Shown piece after piece: positions 1-9,319 of a stretch of DNA of 64,000 bases. Under the pieces are notes generated by a model. That model ran no database searches. It had not been told where the DNA came from and saw only the letters and a list, made by a program, of their open reading frames with translations. Position 1 is the first letter of the stretch. Every line of letters begins with the position of its first letter. Source of the stretch: Sphingobacterium thalpophilum (GTDB lineage Bacteria; Bacteroidota; Bacteroidia; Sphingobacteriales; Sphingobacteriaceae). Where the stretch lies: the NCBI RefSeq assembly GCF_901482695.1, contig NZ_LR590484.1, positions 2,542,001-2,606,000 on the forward strand, written 5' to 3'. The position numbers were made by a program, and so were the translations under genes.

Positions 1-222
1 TACTTAAAGAAACAGCGTATGACGATCGAAACAGTGCCGGAAGAGGTGAAACGTTCGTATAGTGGGGACTTCGCCTACACCAAAGGAACGGCAACTGTTC
101 GGCAAAAAGATAAGGTGGTCAAATATAATTATATACGGGTGTGGCAATTAAGCGAGCTGGCAAAAGACGACGTAAAAAAGGCCAACTGGAACATCCTGAT
201 AGAAATGATGTTTGAGAGATAA
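1..222 (+). CDS. 3' end of a hypothetical protein (cut by window edge)
   Basis: The reading frame is open from the first base and ends at TAA 220-222, so only the last 73 residues or so are visible; the first ATG in frame is at 19. The visible part is charged and ends in a W-x-I-L-I-E strand. This loosely recalls the end of NTF2-like (SnoaL/DUF4440) proteins, but that is a guess. There is no signal peptide or membrane segment in the visible part. The stop codon lies inside the hairpin of the terminator that follows. Confidence 0.5.
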   Translation, partial: YLKKQRMTIETVPEEVKRSYSGDFAYTKGTATVRQKDKVVKYNYIRVWQLSELAKDDVKKANWNILIEMMFER

Positions 223-270
223 GACAAAAAAAAGACTTGAATGATCCATTCAAGTCTTTTTTTTGTCTTA
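220..270. terminator. bidirectional intrinsic terminator
   Basis: A perfect 24-bp inverted repeat (220-243 and 247-270) with a 3-nt loop. It carries an A8 run in one arm and a T8 run in the other, so it can end transcription from both sides. It sits between two convergent genes and includes the stop codon of the left one. Confidence 0.9.
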
Positions 271-272
271 TC

Positions 273-1622
273 TTACTTCTTCCATTTTTTTAGTTCGTCG
301 CAGTTCCCAAAGTCCTCGCTGATTTCGATGAAGGTGCTTTTCGCCTTATCATCAAACCACTTGCTGAGATTCCGGTTGATTTTATCTTGCCGGGCTGCTT
401 CCTTGATTTTGGTGAAGTCCTGATCCAGATTGGCTTTATGTGGTGGGATACGTGTCTTGAGGTAATTGAAACGGTAACCTACATCCCCTGTTTTGTCGGT
501 GAATTGTTCCGGTTTCGAATATTCGCCGGGTTTCAGCGGATCGATTGCTGTAAAGACAGCCTTTTCGAGCCCGTCCATCGGAATTAAGGTTGTACGGCTG
601 GATCCTTGTGGATTGAGGACCATACCGCCGTTGAATTTACTCTCTTCAGCGTCTGAGAAATTGGTGGCAGCGTTATAGAAATCTAATTTCTTATCTACGA
701 CAAGTTTATAGATACTGTCCAATTTATTCTTTGTTCGCTCCAATGCTGCAGCGCCCGGATTGATCTTCATTAAGATATGGCGGCTATGTACCTCTTCGCC
801 CCGTCTTTCTAATACCTGGATGATATGAAAGCCAAATTTCGATTCGACGACAGGCGATATTTCTCCCGGTTTTAATTTAAATGCCATGGCCGAAAACTCT
901 TTCACATAATTGTCGCGGGTACCAAAGCCCAGGTCGCCACCGTATGGAGCAGATCCCGGATCCTGTGAGTACAACCGGGCCATTGTCCCAAAATCCGAAC
1001 CGTCGACAATTTGTTTACGGATGTTTTCTATTTTTTCCCGTTGTTCTTTTTTCTCTTCGTCAGTCAATTTAGGCATCAGGACGATTTCACCAATTTCTAC
1101 CTCGGTGTTAAAATAAGGTAAACTGTCTGGGTTCAATCCTTCGAAATAGCGCTTTACCTCCAATGGCGTGACATCCACCTTGGATACGATATTTTGCTGC
1201 ATTTTATTTGCTTTCAGCTGTTCGAAGACACTTGCCCGCATTTCTTCTTTATATTGTAATAGCGACCGGTTGAGAAACTTCTCAAGACGTTCCTGGCCGC
1301 CTGCCTGTTGCGACATATGCCGCAGACGGGCATTCAGGTTATCATCGACCTCTGTTTCGGTCACATCGATGGAGTCAATTACAGCCTGTTGTGAAAGTAG
1401 CTTCTGAATGATTAGCTGCTCGAGTACCCCACATTTAAATGTTTCGTTGGGCTTATTTCCCTGCGCTAGCCATTGTGCATACTGCATGTCTACATCCGAC
1501 TGAAGGATAATTCCTGAGCCCACAGTTGCAACTACCCGGTCAATAACTTGTCCCCTTTGCGCAAAGTTGGCCTGAATGGAAACAAACAGCAACAAAAACA
1601 ATATATATATGTTTTTTTTCAT
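273..1622 (-). CDS. surA: SurA-like periplasmic peptidyl-prolyl isomerase/chaperone
   Basis: This is a periplasmic chaperone and prolyl isomerase expected to escort outer-membrane proteins. Residues 1-21 form a signal peptide ending near ANFAQ. A SurA-type N-terminal chaperone region spans about 24-165 (RVVATVGSGIILQSD is typical). Two parvulin domains follow at about 173-273 (GGDLGFG, FGFHIIQV) and 278-395 (HSRHILMK). The length of 449 aa fits the SurA family. The gene stands alone, convergent with the gene at the left edge and divergent from the lactonase gene. The ATG at 1622 gives a clean signal peptide. Whether it is the only SurA homologue in the genome cannot be seen here. Confidence 0.9.
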   Translation of the reverse strand: MKKNIYILFLLLFVSIQANFAQRGQVIDRVVATVGSGIILQSDVDMQYAQWLAQGNKPNETFKCGVLEQLIIQKLLSQQAVIDSIDVTETEVDDNLNARLRHMSQQAGGQERLEKFLNRSLLQYKEEMRASVFEQLKANKMQQNIVSKVDVTPLEVKRYFEGLNPDSLPYFNTEVEIGEIVLMPKLTDEEKKEQREKIENIRKQIVDGSDFGTMARLYSQDPGSAPYGGDLGFGTRDNYVKEFSAMAFKLKPGEISPVVESKFGFHIIQVLERRGEEVHSRHILMKINPGAAALERTKNKLDSIYKLVVDKKLDFYNAATNFSDAEESKFNGGMVLNPQGSSRTTLIPMDGLEKAVFTAIDPLKPGEYSKPEQFTDKTGDVGYRFNYLKTRIPPHKANLDQDFTKIKEAARQDKINRNLSKWFDDKAKSTFIEISEDFGNCDELKKWKK

Positions 1623-1948
1623 CTAAATTATTTAAAATCAACCTTTCGATTACGTCGTTCCATATGGTGAAATTTTGAACAACAGCACAAAATTATCAGA
1701 TTATATGAATTATTCGTATTTTTATTTAACAATATTTTTATAATCTCGGTATTTCAGATGGAGATTGATGACTTGTTAATATTGATTCGCTAAAATACGC
1801 ATTTGCCTATTAGCAAGGGCGGTTTTAACCTAATTTAACAAGTTTATTGACGATATTGCGGGCAGACGAAATGATATAAAAAGCAATGCGCAGGTAACGG
1901 TTTATTGAAGCCGTTAAAACAAGTAATATGGATAAATAATTTGAACAG
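1623..1948. other. divergent intergenic region
   Basis: AT-rich spacer between surA (minus) and the lactonase gene (plus), which should hold promoters for both. The only clear structure is a small inverted repeat, TAACGG/CCGTTA at 1895-1916, just upstream of the lactonase start. No convincing TAnnTTTG element was found, and no gene was seen. Confidence 0.4.
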
Positions 1949-3040
1949 ATGAAAAAAGCTTTTATTTACTTAATGACTATACTTCCCTTGACTACATTAG
2001 CCCAGCAGATACCCATGTTTGTCGGAACCTATACCAATAGAACCGAAAGCAAAGGGATCTATGTTTACAATTTCGACACAAAAACGGGAGAAGCCTCGTT
2101 GCTGAGCACGCAGGAAAGCAAAGACCCCTCGTTTTTGGCACGTTATAATAATTTTGTTTACGCGGCCAATGAACTCCCTGGCGAGGAGGGGACGGTATCA
2201 GCCTATTCATTTAAGGATGGAAAGCTGACCCTGCTAAATTCACTTCCTTCAGGTGGTGAATCGCCCTGTTTTGTCGAGGTGCACCCGAAAGGCAGCTTAT
2301 TGGCGGTGGCTAATTATTCCGGTGGTTCGGCAGCTTTGTTTGATCTGGAGAGCAATGGTGTGTTAAGCAAAAGGAACCGTCTCATCCAGCATGAGGGTAA
2401 GGGTGTGGATCCGGTGCGCCAGGAAAAGCCGCATGTACATTCTGCCTTTTTTTCGAAAAAGGGCGATAGACTATTTCTTCAGGATCTCGGTTTAGATCAG
2501 ATCTCTGTATTCTCTATCAGCAAATCAGGAAACACGTTTAGTGCCGCTGAAGAGTCAGAGGACTTCTTTACACCGGCTGGTGGCGGGCCGCGCCATATTG
2601 CTTTTGATAAAAAAGAGAAATATCTCTATGCAATATTAGAAATGACGGGCCAGATTGCATCCTATAAAAAAGAAGGCAATGATTGGATGTACCAGAATAC
2701 CTATGACATAAATCCCGAAGGTTTCCATGGACAAAATGGTGGGGCAGACATCAAAACCTCTCCTGATGGCAAGTTCCTGTACGCGACAAATAGGGGGGAT
2801 GCCAATACCATTGCCACATTTGCAATAGGAAAAGATGGTGAATTAAAGAAGCTCGCCAATACATCCGTCAAAGGCAGGGGACCACGCAATTTTAACTTTT
2901 CGCCAGATGGAAATTTTGTTCTGGTGGCCAATCAAAACACCAACAATATTGTGTTATTCAGCCGTGACGCAAAAACAGGGCTGCTGACCGATACTGGTAA
3001 GGAAATCAGTGTTCCGGCGCCTGTATGTATACTATTTTAG
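1949..3040 (+). CDS. lactonase family protein (6-phosphogluconolactonase/YbhE-like beta-propeller)
   Basis: A 363-aa beta-propeller of the lactonase family (PF10282), related to E. coli Pgl/YbhE. The family includes 6-phosphogluconolactonases and cycloisomerase-like enzymes. An N-terminal signal peptide (about residues 1-19, ending LTTLAQQ) puts it in the periplasm or outside, so a role in the cytosolic pentose phosphate pathway is unlikely. Family signatures visible are MFVGTYTNR near the N-terminus, SPCFVEVHPKG, KPHVHSAFFS, GGGPRHIAFD and GRGPRNFNFSPDGNF. It is monocistronic and followed by a strong terminator. The natural substrate is unknown. Confidence 0.85.
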   Translation: MKKAFIYLMTILPLTTLAQQIPMFVGTYTNRTESKGIYVYNFDTKTGEASLLSTQESKDPSFLARYNNFVYAANELPGEEGTVSAYSFKDGKLTLLNSLPSGGESPCFVEVHPKGSLLAVANYSGGSAALFDLESNGVLSKRNRLIQHEGKGVDPVRQEKPHVHSAFFSKKGDRLFLQDLGLDQISVFSISKSGNTFSAAEESEDFFTPAGGGPRHIAFDKKEKYLYAILEMTGQIASYKKEGNDWMYQNTYDINPEGFHGQNGGADIKTSPDGKFLYATNRGDANTIATFAIGKDGELKKLANTSVKGRGPRNFNFSPDGNFVLVANQNTNNIVLFSRDAKTGLLTDTGKEISVPAPVCILF

Positions 3041-3060
3041 TCCACTCAGGCTCGGCTCAT

Positions 3061-3110
3061 AAAACCATATCAGGGCATCGATTTCAGTTTGGTGCCCTGA
3101 TATGGTTTTT
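3061..3110. terminator. bidirectional intrinsic terminator
   Basis: A 17-bp inverted repeat (3061-3077 and 3093-3109) with a 15-nt loop. It ends in a T run and begins with AAAA. It lies between the convergent lactonase gene and the mrp operon and probably ends both transcripts. Confidence 0.85.
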
Positions 3111-3148
3111 AAGGTCAGTTTACCTCCGGTGGAAGCTAGCAGGAGCAA

Positions 3149-3499
3149 TTAGAAGTCTTCTTTCCTGCAGTCTAGTTTGCCTTCCTTTTCAAGGTCGTTG
3201 AGCGTGGTTCCTTTCCAGGTTTTTACCCGCTGTATATAAGCGGCACGGCCGATCATATGCGCCGCTACAGGAGCGGTGAGGATAAGGAAAAAGCCAATTG
3301 CTATGGCTTTGGTGGTCACCGACACATCAGGGAACGTCATGGCCGCGCAGATCAGTAATAACCCCACGCCGAGGGTTGCCGCCTTTACCGTAACCGAAAG
3401 ACGTAAGTAAAAATCCGGCATCCGCAATATGCCGATTGATGCAAATAGAATGGCAAGGGCTCCTATGGTGCTTACAATAGCTAATGTAATATCAATCAT
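3149..3499 (-). CDS. mrpG: Mrp Na+/H+ antiporter subunit G
   Basis: Small inner-membrane subunit (116 aa) of the multisubunit Mrp (Mnh/Sha) cation/proton antiporter. Three hydrophobic helices are visible at about residues 4-26, 38-58 and 65-88. The motif GILRMPDFYLRL is the hallmark of MrpG (RxPDxYxRxH type), and TAPVAAHMIGRAAY closes the last helix. It is the last gene of the operon, and its start overlaps the end of mrpF by 8 bp. The charged C-terminal tail should be cytoplasmic. Confidence 0.93.
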   Translation of the reverse strand: MIDITLAIVSTIGALAILFASIGILRMPDFYLRLSVTVKAATLGVGLLLICAAMTFPDVSVTTKAIAIGFFLILTAPVAAHMIGRAAYIQRVKTWKGTTLNDLEKEGKLDCRKEDF

Positions 3500-3767
3500 C
3501 GTTGTTTTGTTTTTCTAAGTAAAATGAAAAGGCTATCGTGCCGAGAAATGCGATCAGTGCCAGGATCATGGCGATATCCAAAAATACTTCCTGCGCACTG
3601 CGGATACTATAAACCGTGATAATACCAATTCCAATCGTGATGATGAGGTCCAGTGCGATGACACGGTCAAAGATCTGCGGACCTTTGTATAACCGGATAA
3701 AAGCCAGAATAACCGACAATGTTAATATCGGAAGAATTACATAATCGAAATAACTGTTTAAACTCAT
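3492..3767 (-). CDS. mrpF: Mrp Na+/H+ antiporter subunit F
   Basis: A 91-aa three-helix membrane protein of the MrpF (MnhF) family. The motif RLYKGPQIFDRVIALD (family: GPxxxDRVxAxD) is clear, followed by a helix with ITIGIGIITVYSI and another with FLDIAMILALIAFLGTIAF. The start overlaps the end of mrpE by 4 bp and its own end overlaps mrpG by 8 bp, which implies translational coupling. In other Mrp complexes F is needed for assembly. Confidence 0.93.
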   Translation of the reverse strand: MSLNSYFDYVILPILTLSVILAFIRLYKGPQIFDRVIALDLIITIGIGIITVYSIRSAQEVFLDIAMILALIAFLGTIAFSFYLEKQNNDD

Positions 3768-4240
3768 CGTAAGATTTCTAAAAGTCTTCGTTCAACATTG
3801 TTTTTGAGCGTGGAAACAAACTGCTCCTTGCTCTTCATATACATGACATGGATAAAAAGCGTTCTCTTGTCCTCGCTGACATCCAATATCAATGTGCCGG
3901 GGGTGAGTGAAATAAAGGTCGACAGCAGGTTGATTTCCAGATCGGTCTTCGCATCCATGGGGTATTTCACAATTGCCGGCTTCATAAAAAATTTGGGTGT
4001 TATGACGTCATAAGCAACCTGAGCATTGGCGACGATCATTTCCCACAGGAAAAAGAGTATAAAGCTGACGGTCTTTGGAACCCGAAAGAAATAGCGCTGG
4101 TCAGCTTCGTTTCTGTTCATGACCCAGAGGATGGCGAAACCAAGTAGGAAGCCGAACAGAAAATTGGTGTAATATAGGGATCCTGTAAGTGCTACCCAGA
4201 TAAAGGACAGCATCAGATTCATTAAAAACTGTTTGATCAT
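3764..4240 (-). CDS. mrpE: Mrp Na+/H+ antiporter subunit E
   Basis: A 158-aa MrpE (MnhE) family subunit. Two hydrophobic segments occur near the N-terminus (about 8-25 and 26-42), and a third helix follows with ILFFLWEMIVANAQVAYDV, a typical MrpE stretch. The soluble C-terminal half contains LLSTFISLTPGTLILDVSED, another family hallmark. It lies 1 bp from mrpD and overlaps mrpF by 4 bp, so it is part of the same coupled operon. Confidence 0.93.
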   Translation of the reverse strand: MIKQFLMNLMLSFIWVALTGSLYYTNFLFGFLLGFAILWVMNRNEADQRYFFRVPKTVSFILFFLWEMIVANAQVAYDVITPKFFMKPAIVKYPMDAKTDLEINLLSTFISLTPGTLILDVSEDKRTLFIHVMYMKSKEQFVSTLKNNVERRLLEILR

Positions 4241-4241
4241 A

Positions 4242-5750
4242 TTAATTCTGCCCTCCTAATACAGCGTTTATATAAGGTGAAGTATCCAATAATTGTACAG
4301 CGATCTGATCCGCGACGCGAATGATGGCTTCCGCGTTGAAGCCGATATAGAGAGATGCTGCTGCCAGCAGCATGACAGGCAGCAACAGCATGGTTCTTTT
4401 GTAGCCGACCATGTTTGCAAATTTGTCCTCAATCACTGCCGGTTCCGGTACGTCTTTCCAGAATACCTGTGCCCACATTTTGGCGATGACCAATAAAGTA
4501 ATGAAGCTACCGATAATCAGTGCCGCGGCAAAGGCATATTTCTCCAGCTGAAAGGCATCTCTGAAAAGATAGATCTTGGGCCAGAAGCCTGATAATGGTG
4601 GAATGCCGACCAGCGAGAACAGCACTACAGCAAACAGCAAGGAGATCTTCGGATATTGAGCATAGAGACCACCCAGCCTGTTCATATCCATCGTACCCCT
4701 AAGCTGCCGGATAACGCCTGCGATTAAAAACAGATTGGTCTTTACCATAATATCATGGATCAGGTAAAACACCGCGCCCAGCAGTGCCCATTTGCTATAT
4801 ATCCCGAGGCCGCCGATCATAAAACCAATATGGCAAACGATCAGGTAGGAAAATAATCTACGGATATTTGTTTTGATCACGGCGCCAAAGGCACCAGTCA
4901 ATATCGTCAGTATGGCCAGGATGACCAATAATTCTTTTGTAAATTCATTGGGAATAAAGAGCAGGGAGAAAACGCGAAACAGGGCATAGATACCCACTTT
5001 GGTTAATAATCCGCCAAATGTCGCAGCAACGGCAGATGGTGGTGTGTGATAAGAAGAGGGCAGCCAAAAATAGAGCGGAAAAACTGCTGATTTGATACCA
5101 AATCCGATCAGGAAAAACGTTGCGGAGATCTCGACGAGCGCCTGGTTCTGTATTTTGGGAATCCGCAGCGCCAGGTCGGCCATGTTTAGTGAACCGGAAA
5201 TGCCATAGAGAATCCCGATTCCCGTCAGGAAGAATGTGGAGGCAAGAATATTCATGGCCATATATTTGACAGCCCCTTCCAGCTGGGATTTGCGGCCCCC
5301 AAGTGTCATCAGCACGAATGAAGAGATGATAATAACCTCAAACCAGACATAGAGATTGAAAATATCACCGGTCAGGAAGGCTCCGTTGAGCCCCATCATC
5401 AAAAAGTGGAAAATGGGAAAGTAGCCATAGAGGATCCGTTGACGTCCGACCCCTACGCAGGAAAATATCGATACCGCCAGTCCGGCGATGGAGGTGAGCA
5501 CCACCAGTGTACTGCTGAACAGGTCTGCTACAAAGACAATTCCGAAAGGCGCTTTCCAGTTGGCTGCATTCATGGTTAAAATGCCGCTGTCCTCCACTTT
5601 GAAAAATAACTTAAATGCAAGTATCAGTGCCAGTATACTTCCACCCACACTCAAATAGCGTTGTGCGGTGGATTTTCGCCAGAACATCAACTGGACAATG
5701 GCAATAAATAGGTGCACGATGACCGTGGCAATAAGCTGGTTGTCTATCAT
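4242..5750 (-). CDS. mrpD: Mrp Na+/H+ antiporter subunit D (NuoN-like)
   Basis: A 502-aa polytopic membrane protein homologous to the proton-pumping subunits of complex I. It has about 14 predicted helices and the Proton_antipo_M core. The conserved stretch FEVIIISSFVLMTLGG contains the glutamate essential in MrpD/NuoN proteins, and KSAVFPLYFWLPSSYHTPPS is the family lysine motif. It starts 4 bp inside mrpC and is followed after 1 bp by mrpE. Together with MrpA it should form the ion-translocating core. Confidence 0.95.
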   Translation of the reverse strand: MIDNQLIATVIVHLFIAIVQLMFWRKSTAQRYLSVGGSILALILAFKLFFKVEDSGILTMNAANWKAPFGIVFVADLFSSTLVVLTSIAGLAVSIFSCVGVGRQRILYGYFPIFHFLMMGLNGAFLTGDIFNLYVWFEVIIISSFVLMTLGGRKSQLEGAVKYMAMNILASTFFLTGIGILYGISGSLNMADLALRIPKIQNQALVEISATFFLIGFGIKSAVFPLYFWLPSSYHTPPSAVAATFGGLLTKVGIYALFRVFSLLFIPNEFTKELLVILAILTILTGAFGAVIKTNIRRLFSYLIVCHIGFMIGGLGIYSKWALLGAVFYLIHDIMVKTNLFLIAGVIRQLRGTMDMNRLGGLYAQYPKISLLFAVVLFSLVGIPPLSGFWPKIYLFRDAFQLEKYAFAAALIIGSFITLLVIAKMWAQVFWKDVPEPAVIEDKFANMVGYKRTMLLLPVMLLAAASLYIGFNAEAIIRVADQIAVQLLDTSPYINAVLGGQN

Positions 5751-6103
5751 ATATCTTCTTCCTCAGGCGTGTTTAAATCATCCAAATCATCTGTGCCCAG
5801 TAGTGCATAGACACGTTTGAGCAGTACAATGGCAAAAGATGTCAGCCCAAAGCTGATCACAATTGCCGTCAATATCAATGCTTGCGGGATGGGATCTGCA
5901 TATATATCCGTAAATACCTTTAAGTCGGGGCCGATAATGGGAGGCTTGCCCTTAATGATGTTTCCAAGTAGAAAGATGAGGATATTGGTGCCATTGCCCA
6001 ATAGCATAATTCCCAATAGCAGTTTGACCATGCTCCGTCGCAAGATAAGATAGATTCCTGCTGCATATAGAATCCCGATCAACAATACAAGAACCAGTTC
6101 CAT
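5747..6103 (-). CDS. mrpC: Mrp Na+/H+ antiporter subunit C (NuoK-like)
   Basis: A 118-aa three-helix membrane protein related to complex I subunit NuoK. The signatures LLLGIMLLGNGTNILIF and DPIPQALILTAIVISFG (family: DPLPQALVLTAIVI) identify MrpC. The C-terminal tail is acidic (DDLDDLNTPEEEDI). It shares one base with the end of mrpB and overlaps mrpD by 4 bp. Confidence 0.94.
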   Translation of the reverse strand: MELVLVLLIGILYAAGIYLILRRSMVKLLLGIMLLGNGTNILIFLLGNIIKGKPPIIGPDLKVFTDIYADPIPQALILTAIVISFGLTSFAIVLLKRVYALLGTDDLDDLNTPEEEDI

Positions 6104-6522
6104 TATTCTTCCTCCGTATTTAGTGCGATGGTAAACAAAATGGTGAGTACAACCCCGATCACGACAAAATAGACACCCAAGTCAAAGAATAGGGCGGTTC
6201 CGATCATTCCGATGACAGGAATCTTTTCTTCCAGCCAAAGTCCGGTCATGACTGGGTAACCAAAGAAAGCCGGCAGAAACATACTTGCTGCAGCGATCCC
6301 GAGACCGATGGGAATAAGGGATAGGGGCTTGTACTGAATCAGCTTCATCGTGTTTTGCGGTCCGAATGCAAAACTATGTAGGACAAAGGCGATGGAGGCG
6401 ACCAGGCCACCAACAAAACCGCCTCCGGGATAGTAGTGACCGCGCAATAAAAGAAATACCGAAAAAAGCAAAAGTATCGGTAGAAGATAACGCGTTGCGG
6501 TCTGTAATATGGTACTATTCAT
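6103..6522 (-). CDS. mrpB: Mrp Na+/H+ antiporter subunit B
   Basis: A 139-aa MnhB-family membrane subunit with four hydrophobic segments. [19 protein letters not shown] matches the MrpB hallmark (GHxxPGGGFxGGL). A separate mrpB gene means this is a group 1 (seven-gene) Mrp operon. It is separated from mrpA by 81 bp, the only sizeable gap in the operon, where a second ribosome entry or a processing site could lie. It is coupled to mrpC by a one-base overlap. Confidence 0.93.
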   Translation of the reverse strand: MNSTILQTATRYLLPILLLFSVFLLLRGHYYPGGGFVGGLVASIAFVLHSFAFGPQNTMKLIQYKPLSLIPIGLGIAAASMFLPAFFGYPVMTGLWLEEKIPVIGMIGTALFFDLGVYFVVIGVVLTILFTIALNTEEE

Positions 6523-6603
6523 TTATTCTAGTATTTAAATATTCGTAGTGAGTATTGAGATTCTGATGAGGTCATCAACACTTCCCTAACTTGCCATAAA
6601 ATA

Positions 6604-8913
6604 TTATTCTTTATCAGACGATTTTAAACGTAATTTCAATAAACCATAGACTCCTAAAGCAGCAATACTCAGTACCACAATTTCAAACATGGTATCGAAG
6701 CCTCTAAAGTCGACGAGCAGGACGTTGACGACATTTTTTCCTTTCGCCAATACATAAGCGTAGTTCCCATAGAAGTCACTGATGTCCGTGCTTGTCGGTT
6801 CATGTAGTACACGCAGGGCGACCATGGATAGCATGACGCCAAAAATGATGGCGACGATCGCATCCCTGATGATGGTCCGACGGTTGGCCAGGTTCAAAAA
6901 CGATGGCAGTTTAAACAGGACAAGTACAAACAGTACGACGGTCAGTGTATCGATGGTAAACTGGGTCATCGCCAGATCCGGAGCGCTATAGAACACGAAG
7001 ATCAGGCAGATTGCGTACCCTACGACACTTGTAGCGACGACTGCCGTCAGGCGGGAGGAAGTGCGGATGGTCAAAATGATAGCTCCGACCAAGATACATA
7101 CGGTGGTGACCTCGTAAAAGCTGACGGGAGACAAGGTTTCCCATTTGATATGCAGCGGCCCGCCCAAGTAGAGCTGATAGCCGATCAGCAGTTCGGCAAA
7201 CAAGATAATTTTCAGTAAATAAGAACGCAGATAGCCATTATGCATTTTACTGGTGAAGAAGGCAGAGAAAAGTACAAGTTCACGGGAAATCACGCGCATG
7301 ATATTTTCCGGAGCGAAGGCATTAAATCTTCCTATCCAGGCCAGTTTGCCCGCACTGGGTTTATTTGAAACAAACAGAATTGTACCCGCGATAATGGTAA
7401 TCGCGCTCAGCAATAGCACAAGATTGAACCCGTGCCAGATTTTGAGCTGGAAGCCCTCGGGACCGCCGAGGATGCTGGTCGCGGTGGGGCCCGATAACCA
7501 GTCTCCAAGGATACCGGGGATGCAGCCAAATACGATACCTAGGATCGCCAGAATCAGCGGCGGAATCCACATTGACTTATACGGAAGGTGGATACCGTTA
7601 AACTGTTCAGGGAGCTTGCCCATAAAAGGCTTGATGCCTGCCATAAATCCGGCGGCTACAAGGAAAATGTTTGTTAGCACAGCCGCGCCTGTCAAGTAAA
7701 GGAACAGGCCCGGATGAGCATGTAATGTAGCCTCATAGATCAGGTCTTTTCCGATGAAGCCGATACTGAGTGGTACGCCGGCGCTGGATAGAGCGGCGAG
7801 AAAGCCTGCGACGGCGACCGGCAGTAATACTTTGTTTAGCCCCCTAAGGACAGTCAGGTCTCTTGTGCCTGTTTCATGGTCAATAATGCCGGTGATCAGA
7901 AACAAAGAAGCCTTATATAACGCGTGTACGAGAATAAATACACTGGCAGCGATGACGGCTTCTTTGGTGCCAAGTCCAAGGAGGAAGACAAGGACGCCCA
8001 ATGCAGAAATGGTCGAATAAGCCAATACACCTTTGAGATCTGTGCGGAAAAGCGAGTGAAATGCGGCGTAGAGCATGGTCACGCCACCTATTGCCATTAG
8101 TGAATAGGACCATATCGGATTTCCGCCCAAGACGGGGGAGAAGCGGGCCAGCAGGTAGATCCCTGCCTTGACCATCGTTGCCGAATGCAGGTAAGCAGAG
8201 ACCGGCGTAGGGGCTTTCATCGCACCGGGTAACCAAAAATGGAAAGGGAACTGGGCGGATTTCGTGATCGCACCGAGCACAATCAATCCAAACACCAACG
8301 GGAAAAGTGGATGCTGCTGGATCAATGCAGCCCTATCGGCCAGCTCGATGATACTGTATGTGCCCGCGATACTGCCGGTCAGTATAAATCCGGCAAGCAG
8401 GAAAAAGCCACCAAGTCCGGTAATCGAAAGGGCAGTCAGTGCACTTTTTCTTGAATCATTAATATCGTTGTTAAATCCGATCAAAAAGAAAGAACTGATG
8501 GATGTCAGCTCCCAGAAGATGAACAGCAGAAGCATATTGTCCGAAAGTACCAGACCCAGCATCGCCGACATAAACAGGCAGAGATAACCAAAAAAACGGT
8601 CGATATAGGGATGGCCCTTGAGATAAGCATTTGCATAAAAAAATATGCAGGCACCAATGCCAGTGATCAGCAGGGTAAAGAGCAGGGAAAGACCATCTAA
8701 CTTAAAGTCCAGATTGATGCCCAGGGAAGGTACCCAAGGGGTGGATTGCACAAAATGGGATCCCTGTCCGATCGGTACAATAAATTTCAGATAGTATAAA
8801 AATAAAAGTACCGGTAAAAATGCGAGAATAAAACCCCATCTGGTTTTGAGGAACCGACCAAATGGAACAATAAGGCTCGATGTTATTAACCCTGATAAAA
8901 CAGTAAATAGCAT
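6604..8913 (-). CDS. mrpA: Mrp Na+/H+ antiporter subunit A (NuoL-like, with MrpA C-terminal domain)
   Basis: A 769-aa giant membrane subunit and first gene of the operon. The N-terminal 500 residues are NuoL/ND5-like. They include FIFWELTSISSFFLIGF with the essential glutamate and KSAQFPFHFWLPGAMKAPTP with the conserved lysine. The C-terminal part holds the MrpA-specific region (YSAPDLAMTQFTIDTLTVVL) and a terminal MbhE-like domain (LVDFRGFDTMFEIVVLSIAA). The length is slightly short for MrpA (about 770-800). The whole complex should exchange Na+ or K+ for protons and serve pH and salt homeostasis. Confidence 0.95.
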   Translation of the reverse strand: MLFTVLSGLITSSLIVPFGRFLKTRWGFILAFLPVLLFLYYLKFIVPIGQGSHFVQSTPWVPSLGINLDFKLDGLSLLFTLLITGIGACIFFYANAYLKGHPYIDRFFGYLCLFMSAMLGLVLSDNMLLLFIFWELTSISSFFLIGFNNDINDSRKSALTALSITGLGGFFLLAGFILTGSIAGTYSIIELADRAALIQQHPLFPLVFGLIVLGAITKSAQFPFHFWLPGAMKAPTPVSAYLHSATMVKAGIYLLARFSPVLGGNPIWSYSLMAIGGVTMLYAAFHSLFRTDLKGVLAYSTISALGVLVFLLGLGTKEAVIAASVFILVHALYKASLFLITGIIDHETGTRDLTVLRGLNKVLLPVAVAGFLAALSSAGVPLSIGFIGKDLIYEATLHAHPGLFLYLTGAAVLTNIFLVAAGFMAGIKPFMGKLPEQFNGIHLPYKSMWIPPLILAILGIVFGCIPGILGDWLSGPTATSILGGPEGFQLKIWHGFNLVLLLSAITIIAGTILFVSNKPSAGKLAWIGRFNAFAPENIMRVISRELVLFSAFFTSKMHNGYLRSYLLKIILFAELLIGYQLYLGGPLHIKWETLSPVSFYEVTTVCILVGAIILTIRTSSRLTAVVATSVVGYAICLIFVFYSAPDLAMTQFTIDTLTVVLFVLVLFKLPSFLNLANRRTIIRDAIVAIIFGVMLSMVALRVLHEPTSTDISDFYGNYAYVLAKGKNVVNVLLVDFRGFDTMFEIVVLSIAALGVYGLLKLRLKSSDKE

Positions 8914-9319
8914 TCAGTCTTTGTTTAATTTTATTAAGATGATGTTGTTACCTTTCCATAATGTCTCCGGCATTGCTCTCAACCTTGAGTATTATAGAGG
9001 TGCGGAGATTTTCGGAAAGTTTACAATATAGCAAAAAAATCGGAAAAAAGTGAAGTTTTTGATAGTGTTTTCTGCAAAACAAATCGTCATTAGCTTATTT
9101 CTACCTACTGGTTGGAGGTAGATTACACTCTAGAAATCTGGTAGTTAAGATTCAAATTATTCGCTTGGATAGACAGGTAACTGATTTAGTAGCAAGTTAT
9201 GTAATAAATGTGTTAATTATTGTTAAAATAAAATTAAAACTCTATCTTTACACTAGACTAGTTGGCCTATTCGCTATCAGAATTACTGATCAATTGTTAG
9301 ATATACCCGTTTTATCGTT
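8914..9319. other. divergent intergenic region between mrpA and sigma factor gene
   Basis: 406 bp without a gene. The left half must hold the mrp operon promoter on the minus strand; no clear TAnnTTTG was found there. The right half is very AT-rich and holds a good candidate promoter for the sigma factor gene at 9220-9250, listed separately. Confidence 0.4.
9220..9250 (+). promoter_or_regulatory. candidate Bacteroidota promoter for the module 1 sigma factor
   Basis: A TTG (-33 part, 9220-9222) is followed 20 bp later by TATCTTTA (9243-9250), close to the Bacteroidota -7 consensus TAnnTTTG. Spacing fits the usual 19-21 bp. It would give a leader of about 65 nt before the ATG at 9320. This is inferred from the consensus only. 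Confidence 0.4.

Noticed and set aside
7253..7699. Plus-strand frame of 148 codons inside mrpA
   Set aside because: Antisense to a well-supported transporter gene, with low-complexity translation typical of reading membrane-protein DNA backwards.
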